64,000 nucleotides of DNA, from positions 123,027,394 through 123,091,393 of the forward strand of contig VDFB02252616.1 of assembly GCA_007258455.2 (NCBI GenBank), read 5' to 3'. The position numbers and the translations under genes are program-made. A model generated the notes under the pieces. It was not told the origin of the DNA. It saw nothing but the letters and a program-made list of their open reading frames with translations, and ran no database searches. Shown here piece by piece: positions 22,818 to 33,500 of this stretch (the stretch's first letter is position 1; each line of letters opens with the position of its first letter). This DNA comes from Sequoia sempervirens (Eukaryota; Streptophyta; Pinopsida; Cupressales; Cupressaceae).

Positions 22818-23790
22818 AAAAATGCACCCTTAGATCACCTTGCTGGTAAAAATGGAACTAAAGAAGCTATTACATGTAGGATTCATTCAACCGATAGATT
22901 ATCCAGAATGGGTGTCAAACTTGGTTCCTATCTCAAAACCCGATGGGGGCATTAGAATCTAAATAGACTTCAGAGACTTGAACAAAGCATGTTCGAAAGA
23001 TGATTTCCTGTTGCCCAATATTGGCATGATCATAGACATGACGGCAGGACATGAAATGCTTTCCTTGATGGATGGTTTCTTAGGTTATAACCAAATAATT
23101 ATTGCTAAAGATGACCAACACAAAATGGCCTTCACTTGTCCATGGGGGACTTACTATTGGAATATGATGCCATTAGGCTTAAAGAATGCAGGAGGAACAT
23201 ACCAAAGGGCCATGACATTAATCTTCCATGACATGATCCATAAAATGGTCGAATATTATGTTGATTAAATTCTAGCCAAGACCAAAAGAAGAAAGGATCA
23301 CATAGCAACACTAAGTGCCATTTTTTTTAGGCTAGAGGAGTACAAGGTCAGATTAAACCCAAAGAAGTGTATCTTTGGCATACAATCGGGAAAGCTGCTA
23401 GGATACATAGTGTCAATGAGAGGTATTGAGGTAGATCTAGTAAAAGTAAAAGCAATCCTTGAGATGGAGGCACCCAAAACATTAAAGCAATTGAGAGGTC
23501 TCCAAGGCAAGCTTCAATCCATTCGTAGGTTCATAGCACAGCTAGCAGACAAACATAACCCATACTCTCACCTACTCCACAAGGGAGTAGTGTACAAATG
23601 GGATAACAAGTGTGAAGAATCCTTCAATAAAATCAAATAATATCTACTTACACCACTAGTCCTAATTCCACCAATCCCAAGAAAACCATTAATTCTCTAC
23701 ATGTCAGCAACAGCAGCAGCCCTTAGAGCTCTCCTAGCTCAGCATGACGAAAATGGAATAGAAAGGGCCATCTATTACATCAGCAAAAAA
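22818..23790 (+). pseudogene. Reverse transcriptase and start of RNase H (element A)
   Basis: Motifs include FIQPIDYPEWVSNLVP, DDFLLPNIGMI, SLMDGFLGYNQ, GLKNAGGTYQRAM and LNPKKCIFG. The catalytic YxDD box at 23257-23268 reads Tyr-Val-Asp-stop: the second catalytic Asp codon is TAA. Other stops are a TAG near 22831, a TAA near 22961 and a TAA at 23638. Near 23785-23795 about a dozen codons present in B (between YYISK and ECLAVVF) are missing, which also shifts the frame. Confidence 0.85.
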
Positions 23791-24545
23791 AGAATGTCTA
23801 GCAGTAGTGTTTGCATCACTGAAATTCAGACATTACATGTTGGCACACAAAATAAAACTCATCGCCAAAATCGACCCTCTCAAGTACTTACTATCAAAAG
23901 CAATGCTCACTGGAAGAATGGCCAAATGGGTGATGATACTATCAGAATACATAATTGAATATGTGGAATGGAAAGCAATCAAAGGCCAAGTCCTCACAGA
24001 TCAGCTTGCGGAAGCACCAATCTATTCAGAGAATCCTCTCATCCCAAAGTTCCAAATGAATCCATTTTCAATCTCAATGTAGCTAACCACTAGAAACTCT
24101 ATATTGATGGCTCCTACACGCAGCATGGATCAAAATCCGGTTTCTTCTTTATAACCCCACAAGGGACTACATACCAAGGTCCTACAAACTTGCATTTCCC
24201 TACACCAATAACATTGCAGAATATGAGGCTTTAACCATAGTTCTCAAAATAGCAATGCAGTGGAACATTATAGCTTTCAAAGTATACGGAGACTCTCAAT
24301 TAATAATAAACCAAGTGAATGATGAGTACCAAATTAAAGATGATAAGCTCACTCCATACAAGAAATTGGTAGAGACTCTCAAAGAATCCTTCATCGAGAT
24401 TGCATTTGAGCAGATACCCAGAGCCAACAATAGAGCAGCAGACACCATGGCAACAATTGAATCCTTACTAAACATCCTCCACAACATTCCAAAATATGAA
24501 TTACTAATAGATCAGCTTCTCGTGCCCACATTCGAGGTACCATAA
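23791..24545 (+). pseudogene. RNase H and second RNase H (element A)
   Basis: The first RNase H continues as ECLAVVFASLKFRHYML...AEAP up to about 24040. The second, archaeal-type RNase H follows after another frame change with LYIDGSYTQHGS (Asp 24106-24108), then YGDSQLIINQVNDEYQ and RANNRAADTMAT. It matches B residue for residue over most of its length. A TAG at about 24080 and further frame changes break it. Confidence 0.8.
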
Positions 24546-25830
24546 TCTAAATTTGTGTGCAAAATCGTTGGTCCTGGTGGTCCTTGGTACCACAAAATTT
24601 ATACATACCTTTGAATAGGAGTCATACCTACCAACCTACCTTCAACCCTAAAATGAACCTTTGTCAAAAAGGCATCCAGATTCATCATCCTAGGATATAC
24701 CCTATATTTTAGGAGCATAGAAGGAACCTTACTGCATTACTTAAATGTTGAGGAGGTATTGACCACTCTAACTAAAGTACATAATGGTATTTTTGGTTCA
24801 CACTCGAGTGGAATGACCATAGCCAAGAAACTACTAAGGATGGGGTATTATTGGCCTACAATGGAAAGAGAGGCACATGAATACATCCAAAGGTGTGCAG
24901 CATGGGGACCTCATCCATGCTCCAGCTCAAGGACTTCATACCATCATCACACCATGGCCCTTTTCATAGAGGGGACTCGATCTCATTGGAAAAATCACTC
25001 CCACTTCATTTAATGGCCACAAATTCATCATAACCACCATGGAGTACTTTACTAAGTGGTTGGAAGCCATACCCATGACATATATAACTGGGAAGTAGAT
25101 ATCAAAGTTCATCCTGAACTATCTCATTATCCACTATGGTGTACCACAAACCATTATCTCAGATAATGGGACACCATTCAAAAATCATGATGTCCGTGAC
25201 TTATTGGAAAAACTCAAAATCCAACATCGATTCTCCACCCCATACTATCCCCAAGGAAATGGCCAACCAAAAGCCACTAATGAAACCATTTTAAAAATCC
25301 TCAAGAAAACAGTCAATGACGTAGGTCATGGCTGGCATTTGTAGCTCAATCCTACCCTCTAGGCCTACCGAACTAGCATCTACACACCCACTAGTGCCAC
25401 CCCTTTCTCTCTAGTCTACGGATCAAAAGAAGTACTCCCCATTGAGATCAAGCTCCCATCACTCAGAATATCACTACAAAACCTCATCATAGATGAAGAG
25501 TACTAACAATCAAGATTGAATGAGCTGGAGCTACTAGATGAGCGACGTATGGATGCTTTAAATCATTTGCAAGTCTACTAGAATAGACTCAAGAGGAGCT
25601 ATAACAAGAAAATCAGAAGCAGGACTTTCCAAGTTGGAGAACTAGTACTAAAGGAGAATCAAAAGAATGTCCCAAACCCAAGCAGCAAAGGAAAATTTGA
25701 ACCTAATTGGTTGGGACCATTCGTTATCACAGCAAGTTGTAAGTCAAGGGCATATCAGTTATCAACACCCGAAGGAGAACCTCTACAAGAGCCTATGAAT
25801 AGCTCCCATCTCAAAAAGTTGTATGCCTAA
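24546..25830 (+). pseudogene. Integrase of element A, catalytic Glu replaced by Lys
   Basis: The zinc region keeps HNGIFGSHSSG and the first Cys, but a small deletion near 24894-24900 removes the second C of C-x2-C and shifts the frame. The core has Asp 24979-24981 and Asp 25162-25164 (SDNG) with the same spacing as in B. The expected Glu codon, 35 residues on, is AAA (Lys) at 25270-25272. The C-terminal domain (WLGPFVITASCKSRAYQL, about 25705-25765) is present. Several stops (TAG, TAA) lie between. It ends at the TAA in 'gtatgcctaa', 25824-25829. Confidence 0.85.
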
Positions 25831-26846
25831 TCTTTCAAGTTAAAGAACCAAAAAATCAAAAAAATTAGAAAATGTTCTGAAGAAATAGTTACTTTAGTGA
25901 AAACCTAGCAAACAGGGGTCTTGGTGACAACAAAAAATCCAAAAATCCAAAAATCCAAAAAAATCAGAAAAAGGATTAAAAATAGTAAAGAGAAAAACTG
26001 TCCTCTAGTGAAAACCACTTCAATGGCACTTTGGGTAGGTACCTTGGTGAAAACCTGGTAAATAGGCACCTTGTGTAAATAAGTATTTTCCATCCACCAG
26101 GATCTTTACGGCTTGTTTTGCATCATCCATCCATTATGTTTCCATCATCAATTGCATTCAAATCTCCATCCATCACTCATCCACCCGCATCTGCATCATA
26201 TCTTAGTCCTGTTTTCATATCATGATCCCTCCTAGTACTACTTGACCCATCCTCAAGGTTAGTTTGTCCTGAATAACTAACTTTAAAAGCATTAAATGAA
26301 TGCAAAAAATGAGAAATAAATCTCAAGTAAGGATCACTTACTAGTGCCCCAATGTCGGGTGGCCACTGGTATGTCCAGACTCGGTTGGAAATGTGCATTG
26401 GGAGCTATTGTTGCACCATATCATCAGGAATTTAGAGCTCAAATCTCAAAGTTGCTAGAGGGTTGTGTGTGAAAATGAATTGAAAGTGACCCCTCGGAGC
26501 CTTTTTAAGCTTGATAATTAGGGTTTTTTCACCTTCATTGGCTATCCTGCTAGGGTTTTGGACCCTTAAACCCATTTTTGTCCAATTGAGGCCTATTTTA
26601 CATCGTTTTATTGCATTTAGACATGTTTTTTGCCTCCTGGAGCCTTTTTGGACCTGTCGAGCACCTTATCCTCTTTTTTTGCGAGATCACCCAAAAATTG
26701 AAATTTTCGTCCAATCTCTCAAGGGGGCAATATATTGGCATGTTTTCTCCCACCAGGCAGCAGTGGGGCAAGATTTTGAAAATGAAAAATTTTGGCTTCG
26801 ATTGAGACCATTTATTTTTTGAAGCAACACAACAAGTGCATTGCTT
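25831..26846 (+). other. 3' untranslated part of element A
   Basis: This is 1 kb without a gene. Two diverged 'tggtgaaaacctagcaaacaggggtc' type repeats occur (25898 and 26047), also seen in B near 15160. 'aaaaatccaaaaatcc' runs lie at 25933-25965. Unlike B there is no satellite, no TTTTAGCGC cluster and no antisense gene, so the 4.8-kb cargo is specific to B or was lost from A. Confidence 0.65.
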
Positions 26847-26861
26847 CAAAGAGGGGGAAAA
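26847..26861 (+). promoter_or_regulatory. Polypurine tract of element A
   Basis: The sequence caaagagggggaaaa lies directly before the TG of the 3' LTR, as in B. Confidence 0.85.
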
Positions 26862-28140
26862 TGTAGACACGTAAAATGTACTGATTGGCATTGTGCATCT
26901 AATCCTGACCACTAACATTATTTCATCCTGAATCATTCTTCGGTCTAACCATTTAATCAAATACCCTTATCTAATTAAATTCATCAATATTCCTCTCTTA
27001 ATTAAATAAATCGGTTATCTAATTAAGTCACCTCTTCTCGATAATTAAATTAACCATTTTGATCTAATTATCCTATTTAATTAAATAATTTATTTATTTG
27101 ATTAAGTCTCTTAAGTCTATCTATTAAATTAAATAAATTAAAACCTTATTTATTTTAATCAAATATCATCTCTTTTAATTAATCCCTTATCACATTCTTC
27201 TCATATTTGATTTAAATAAATCCATAAATTTAAGTCAAACAGGTCACATCATTTAACTCCCTTCATTAAATTAATTAATTTTGATTAATTTAATCTCCTT
27301 TCATGTCCCATCCTCTAGCTTTTTCCACTTGCACATGAAAATAGATTTATTTGATTTATTAAATCTCTATTTTCCTTCAACAAGGCATCTTTAATGAATA
27401 TTCTTCAAGTTTGAATTCAAAATCCAAGTTGACATGTACATCCAACAAGGCATTTAGTCTCTCTTACATGTCCTTTTCCTTGAGCCAAGTGGCATTCAAT
27501 GCATTCTTCCTTCCCTCTTGCATGTCATTTCAACAATTTCAAAATTCAAAAATAGGCATTTATTGGCACAATCCTCAAAACTTGCACATCCTCCATCCAC
27601 TCATAGGTTAAAAAGTGGCACTTTTCCATTATCTAATTCTTAGTCCCACATTGCTCTATTTTGAACATTCATCCATCAATCTCATCTATAAATAAGAGGC
27701 TAAACTCCTCATTTCATCATCCACAATTTGAGTAAAATTACTATGCTCAAATCATTAGAAAATTCCATCCATTATCATTGAGTTCATAGCTAGGTTATGC
27801 AGATTTTTCCATTGGAGTACTCATCAAGCATCAACAAAGTGGATCACTCTTCATCACACATCAATCTTGCATCATAGGAATTGGGAAAGGTCCAATTTTC
27901 ACATCAAATTGGCACCAATTCTCTCAAGAGATTAGGATTTTGTTTTCTTTAGAATAGGATTTGACATGCTTTTAAATTTCATTTTGTTCTTCATTTCATA
28001 TTCTATCTCTTTTGCTACTCAAATGAATTTCTTGAGGAATCCTTGTTCTTGCTTGCATTTCATCTTATAATGTGTTTTTTTGTGTTTTTTTGTATGTATT
28101 AGGATTGGGGTTCATACAAAAGCTTAAAGAAGTTCTCACA
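26862..28140 (+). repeat. 3' LTR of element A (right end approximate)
   Basis: It starts TGTAGACACG, as B starts TGTAGACACC. As in B, an AT-rich half with 'taattaaataaa' steps is followed by a GC-richer part with a TATA box (ctataaataa, 27686-27695). The end near 28140 (ttctcaca) is inferred from a CA end; the partner LTR is outside the window. The body is not alignable with the LTR of B except for the first bases and general design. Confidence 0.7.
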
Positions 28141-28195
28141 CTTGGTGTCGTCCAACAAGATCACTATTCTCGTGGCACATCCCAGTGTGTAGGAA
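28141..28195 (+). other. Short stretch between LTR of A and LTR of C
   Basis: Fifty-five bases begin cttggtgtcgtcc, which resembles the start of a Gypsy primer site (ttggcgccc in B). It may be flanking host DNA or the beginning of another element sharing the LTR. Confidence 0.4.
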
Positions 28196-29526
28196 TGGTG
28201 CAGGGCACCATGATCATCATTTCTAAAAATATGATTTAGTAAGGTCTTAAGTTATTTTTTGTGCCTTGAGTAAAGAAGGCATTGAATAAGGCCATAATAG
28301 GCCATATTTTAATGTTTTGACTCTATTTGGGTGATTTGAGGTCCTTTTGTCAAAAGTTGAAAAACTTGTAAAAGTTGCAATATTGTAAAAATGCAAAAAT
28401 GAAAATTTGAGGGATACCAATGGCCATACAACTCAAAATTAAGTTAAGGTCAGTTGGGAAGGTTGGTTTTGATGTTGTGATGTTAAATAGGCCTCTCACA
28501 ATTTGAGGCAACACTCTGATGTTCATCTTTGATTGATAAAGGCAAAAAGAACTTTATTTTTATGTTATTTTTAGATAATTTTGTTGTTATCAGGAACTAT
28601 ACAATTTTTTACATGCTCCATTAGTTATGAATTGATCTGGAATTGATAAGTCAATGTGTCTACTTCATTTTTGTGGTTGTTTGATAAAATTCCATAGAAT
28701 TTTGTGCATTTTATAAGCTTTTCTTTGTAACTAGGTTTGTAGACATTTAAATGGACTAATGGCCCATTCCACCATTTGTAACTCTTCTATCTTGGTGTAA
28801 TGGGACCAATATAGTAGGATTAGATGCTTGAATGGTTTTTGAGAGTAGGAGAAGGTGATTGGTGGTGTTTGGAGTGTTGTCCTAGAGGAATTCTTATGAA
28901 TTTTGGCTTAGTTTGAATGGCTAGAGGCTAGGGTTTGTGCAAAGGCCAATAGGATTAGTCAAATAAGAGTGGAATTGAGTTTTTGTAGGGCATATGGAAT
29001 TTTTTTGGAGCCCTAGTTAGCATATTCAAGACTTGGGGGTTATGGTTTCACAAAACCCTCCTTGTTTCAAGTGTAGGAAAGCCTAGAATAGGGGTTTATT
29101 GGTTTGGCATTTAGATCAATGTCTTGGAGGCTAAAATTTGATGAAACTATGGTTTTGTAGGTTGGTGAAGGTCCATCAACAAGAATTTTGGATTGTGCAA
29201 GTTTTTAGATTTATGATGCTTTGGAAAAGTGACCTATTTGAGGTCTAGGACAGCGTAGCAGCAGCAAATTGGAGGATCTCTCCCAAAGGAGTCACAAGTG
29301 ATCTTGATATATGTCTTATATTGGCTTAATGGGTGTCTAAAAATCCCAACCTTTAGTGGTTTTGAGGAGTTTTGTGAAAGATATACTTAAATTCCATGGT
29401 TTGGAATACTACTAGGAAGTGTGAGTGAATGATAAGTTTGAATCCCAGATTTAAGATCTTGAGTATGAAGATTTTTTGAAACTAACTTAATTATGTTTGG
29501 TGAAGCTTTTTCCTCCCTATTCTACA
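28196..29526 (+). repeat. 5' LTR of element C (1331 bp)
   Basis: It starts TGGTGCAGGGCACC and ends TATTCTACA, and matches 39199-40548 along its whole length. The start is set at the first TG shared by both copies; a few more bases could belong to it. I see no convincing TATA box. Confidence 0.85.
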
Positions 29527-29531
29527 TCAAT

Positions 29532-29543
29532 TGGTATTAGAGC
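29532..29543 (+). promoter_or_regulatory. Primer binding site of element C (initiator Met tRNA)
   Basis: The sequence tggtattagagc differs at one base from TGGTATCAGAGC, the complement of the initiator Met tRNA 3' end. It follows the LTR after a 5-base gap (tcaat). Element E has the same arrangement (gap tcaag). Confidence 0.9.
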
Positions 29544-29594
29544 ACATGGTGTAGATCTTTTGAAGGAAAAGAAGGGTGAGGAAAAGTGGACAAG

Positions 29595-30521
29595 ATGCCT
29601 CCTAAGGGTAACAATATGGCTAGAAAGATGCAAGAGATGGAAGAGAAGAAGTAGAGAGAGATTAGGAAGTTGAAGGAACTACAAAATAGGTTGGTAGTAA
29701 GGTTGGAAAGTGTTGAAATAGGTCATAAGAGAGTTTGGTTGTAAGTGATGAAAGTGACTGAAGAGGAAGAGGATGAAGAGTATGAAGATGCGGATGAAGA
29801 ATTGGATCCTGAAGAGAAAAAAATGGCAAGGATACTGAAGGTAGTTAAGGGAGATAAACATAAGGTAAAAATTGATTTGCCTATGTATGGAGGTAACCTT
29901 AATGATGAAGAATTGCTAGATTGGATTGCAGCCTTGGACAAATACTTTGAATGTGAGGATGTACCTAATGAATAGAAGGTGAAGATAGCAAAAACAAAAT
30001 TGAAAGGGAATGCATTAGTATGGTGGTATTATGAACAAGATGAAAGGAGAAGGAAAGATAAGTCAAGAATTATTTCTTGGGATAGAATGGTGGCCAAATT
30101 GAAAGGTAATATCTTGCCAAGTGATTATGCAATTCAAATGTCTAAGAAGCTTCAAGATTTGAAGCAAAGGGAAATGGATTTCAAAACTTATACTAATGAT
30201 TTTTATAAGTTGAGCATAAGGGCAGGTGGAATAAGGTTCAACATCCATGATGAGTTGAGTTTGCACAATCCAAGGACAATTGAAGAATTCTACCAAATGG
30301 AAATAAGGGCTGAAGAGAAACTCAAAAGAAGGAAAGACAAAAAAAATAAAGAGGTAGAGGCAGAAATTCAAGAGGAAGAGGCACATTTACCACTCCAAGG
30401 CAGTCACAAGAAAGTCAAAAAAAATCAAGCAAGGCGCAAGAACATGTTGTTGATCACAGAGGTGGATTTAGAGGTTTCAAAGGAAGATTTGGTGGAAGTA
30501 GAAGCTCAAATACATTTTTAG
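29595..30521 (+). pseudogene. gag of element C
   Basis: ATG 29595 opens a frame (MPPKGNNMARKMQEM) that runs to 30521 with TAG near 29652, TAA near 29742 and TAG at 29973. After an acidic Glu/Asp-rich stretch comes the capsid domain: YGGNLNDEELLDWIAALDKY, KTKLKGNALVWWY, KLKGNILPSDY, QREMDFKTYTNDFYKL. It is clearly related to gag of E (YVGNLNPKELIDWIND, KSKLKGHAAIWWKE). It ends Lys/Glu-rich, and an indel between about 30410 and 30526 shifts the frame before the zinc knuckle. Confidence 0.85.
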
Positions 30522-31140
30522 GAAGGTCTTATCATTGTAATAAATTTGGCCATCCAATATTTAAGTGTCCTAAAAGGAAAGGGTCTACTTCAAGTGGAGG
30601 TGAAAGAAGGAATCAATTGGTGCATGAGGATGATTGTGAAAGTGTGAATTCTCCTAATCACATTGTTGCTCTAGGAGTTGGGGAGTCATTGATGGTGAGA
30701 AAAAAACTCCTACAAGCATCCAAGGAGATCGAGATGACACAAAGAAGAACATTGTTCAAGACCACATGCAAATGCAAAGGTAAGGTATGTAAAGTGGTAG
30801 TAGATTCAGGGAGCAATGACAATATGGTTTCAAATGAAATGCTAGATAAATTGAACTTAGAAAAAATTCCTCATAAGACACCATATAGAGTAGCTTCATT
30901 GAATGATGATTAGTCCATTTTGGTTAATGCACAATTTTTAGTTGAGTTTCAAATTGGTGGATATAAGGACAAGGTTCTTTGTGATGTTTTACCCATGACC
31001 TGTTGTCATTTATTACTTGGAAGGCCATGGTAGTTTGATAGACATGCCATTTATTTTGGGAGAAATAATACATATCAGATTGAGAAGGATGGGAATACAT
31101 TCACTTTGGCCCCATTGGTTGAGGATGTTAAGGAACAAGG
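30522..31140 (+). pseudogene. Zinc knuckle and aspartic protease of element C
   Basis: A CCHC-type knuckle at 30527-30568 has Ser in place of the first Cys (SYHCNKFGHPIFKC). In the same frame follows a retropepsin-like protease: CKVVVDSGSNDNMVS with the intact D-S-G triad (Asp codon 30803-30805), then, after a TAG near 30912, HLLLGRPW and the strand NTYQIEKDGNTFTLAPL. E has the same order (IIDSGS, HLLLGRPW). In a normal element RT would start some 300 bases later; here the similarity ends near 31140. Confidence 0.85.
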
Positions 31141-33500
31141 TAAGGCATATTGTGCCCTCAGCACACATGCTTCATTCGGAATGGGGACCTTCTCTTTCCT
31201 TTGCCTCACTACGTCACTTTTGGTTGCTGCTTCATTTTTTGTGCCCCCTATTTAATGTTCAAAATGGTCAATGAGATTTAGGGAATCCATCTTGAGTTGA
31301 CCATGTTTTCACCTCCTCAAAATTTCAAAGTTCCAAGTCTTTGTAGAGTCCCACTAGCTATTTGCCTTAGTGTTTTGAAGTTGGTGTCCATGAACCTCAT
31401 TGGGCCCGCCCTACTAGGACACCCCTCTCAAGTTTTCATTGCCTTATGGCCATCCCCAATGGAATTTATTTCTCAGCTTTCCACCCATAGAAACCCGATG
31501 TCTCTTAGATCGTTCATTCATTGCCAAACTGCCAAACATCCATTGGTCGACAGCTTCCTGCCTATCAGATCCTACTACTCCCATGTTCATTTTTAAAATT
31601 GTAGCTTACCAACCCATTATCCATAGTATGAGTATTTATTTCCAACATTTAATGCCACATTTCCTTTAAATAGTAGGCTTTGACCTGTCATTTTCACCTA
31701 CCAGTCGATCAAAGAGGAGTCAGAGAGAGCTTCCAATGCCACCTTTGAGCCTGATGAGTTTTTTCGCCAATTCAATGCATTTTTTATCTACTTAGTTATC
31801 TACCTTCATCAGATTTGTGAGGTAGGTTCTCTGCCCGCACCTCTTTTTTTGTTTTCTTTAATTTATGTGCTAAAATCGCTAAATATAAGGGAGAAAACTT
31901 AGTAGATGGATAGATTATAACGAGGCACCCAAAACCCACATCATCAAATCATGAGAAACCCTCCAAATCAACTAACATAATAGCCATTGAACCATGACTC
32001 TCTGTCATTGTTCTTGGGCTAGAGCATCCATGCTCTACGGACCTGTAGCTCCCATCACCATCGCGAACATTTGAAACAAATATAAACTCCAAGCAGAAAG
32101 TGACCCTTTCAGGCCCACTATCACAGGACTACCCATCTCTTTAGCTTTCTAAACCAGGTCAGAAGATCATAAAGTGAGAATGAGGAATCCAATGACTCAT
32201 ACGAGATGCCTCCATGAGATTTCATTCTCGGGGTTACGTCAACAATTTTCTGTTCCAAGCGGTTTTCTAGCACCAGCCTTCCAGTGGTAAAATCTCAACC
32301 CTGTAATTGCCTCATGATTAAAACTCATATGAAATCTCTGACCTTTGGTCTCGTGTGGGTCCCACCCCATAGACATCTACCTAGGGAATTCCATCTGCGT
32401 TCCTCCGTCCTAGATAGCTTTTGCTTGGCATCCTCCCAACTATCGGGCCCCGAGCTTATCCTCACCGATCAACTCCATTTTTTCGACCAAGTTCCCAACA
32501 CCTTTTCGAGTTCCACCGAGTGGGCCTCCATCCACAGGCTTCCACTAGAGGAACGTCATCTCTTATGACTTTTAAGCAATGACATTCTTCCCTCCGGGCC
32601 CCAACCTCATCACGAACACCAAAATGCAAAGAAAAATGATTAAGTGATGAACCATTGTGGATCATCTCCCGTAGACCTCCACCATCAAGACTCCATCCCA
32701 TCCCCATTGTTATGCAAGGAAAACTACCTTCATCCCTCTGATACTCGGTACCCGACCTCTTATTTTCCAATGAACTCTCCAAATGAAGCGATGGCCCCAC
32801 CTCCATTCGGACTCGATTCTATGGGTCACCCCCATCAAACCTCTGTGTGGCATCTTTCATTTCAAATGACGATCACCTAGAAGCTTCTTGACCATGCCAA
32901 CCCACAATTCCCAAATTGCAAGCAATACCACTACCTTCCAGACCCACGAGTTCTTCCTGTCAGAACTCCGCTCTCAGGATGCCATCTTACTAGAGTTGTT
33001 CCAAATGGAAGACTCCAAATAGCAAAGCTTCCACTTGGTTCCAATTTCCCAAATTATCTTAATGCCCTTGAATCTCCAAATTGACTTTCACTCGTATGTT
33101 AAAATTGGGCACTCTCCTCAATGGACCCTTCAAATTGACCAAGCATGAAATCAGATCGGGACAAGCAGGTCACCATGCCTTGATTGTCATCCCTCCTACA
33201 ACAACTTTAAAATAGCCATCAACCTAGGGAATTCTGACCCTTGGGGCCCAAATTATTCAAACTCATTCCTACAAAATGCTAATGCCAAAGTGGAGGATAT
33301 GTTAGGATTCCTGAAAGAAGATTGATCCAATCTAATGTCGTTTTGCAGAGATTTGGCTAACGTTTCCATGTTTTCATGCTCGAATATGCTCACCTCTCTT
33401 TTTCCCACAGGATATATGGAATTAGGTGTAGGACCTTCGAGAGAGGCCATGGAGAAGGACAAAGGAAATAAGACAGCCAAAGTACCTTGAGGGAAGGATG
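31141..33500 (+). other. Unidentified region of C where RT/integrase should be
   Basis: I find no RT, RNase H or integrase motif on either strand, and no gene I can support. The base composition changes to C/T-rich. A TATA-like 'tttaaatag' near 31670 is followed by pyrimidine tracts, which could be a promoter of inserted sequence. Short open stretches (32284-32568, 32644-32880) have no recognisable content. The likely reading is an insertion into, or replacement of, the pol region. Confidence 0.5.

Larger units (their letters stand above)
21103..28140 (+). mobile_element. Element A, 3' segment
   Basis: This is the rest of the element interrupted by B. It holds the protease C-terminus, G-patch, RT, two RNase H domains, integrase, polypurine tract and 3' LTR. 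The reading frame of protease continues here after allowing for the 5-bp duplication. Stops and frame changes are more frequent than in B, in line with A being older. The right end is set at about 28140 (ctcaca) and is uncertain because no second LTR is in view. Confidence 0.85.
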
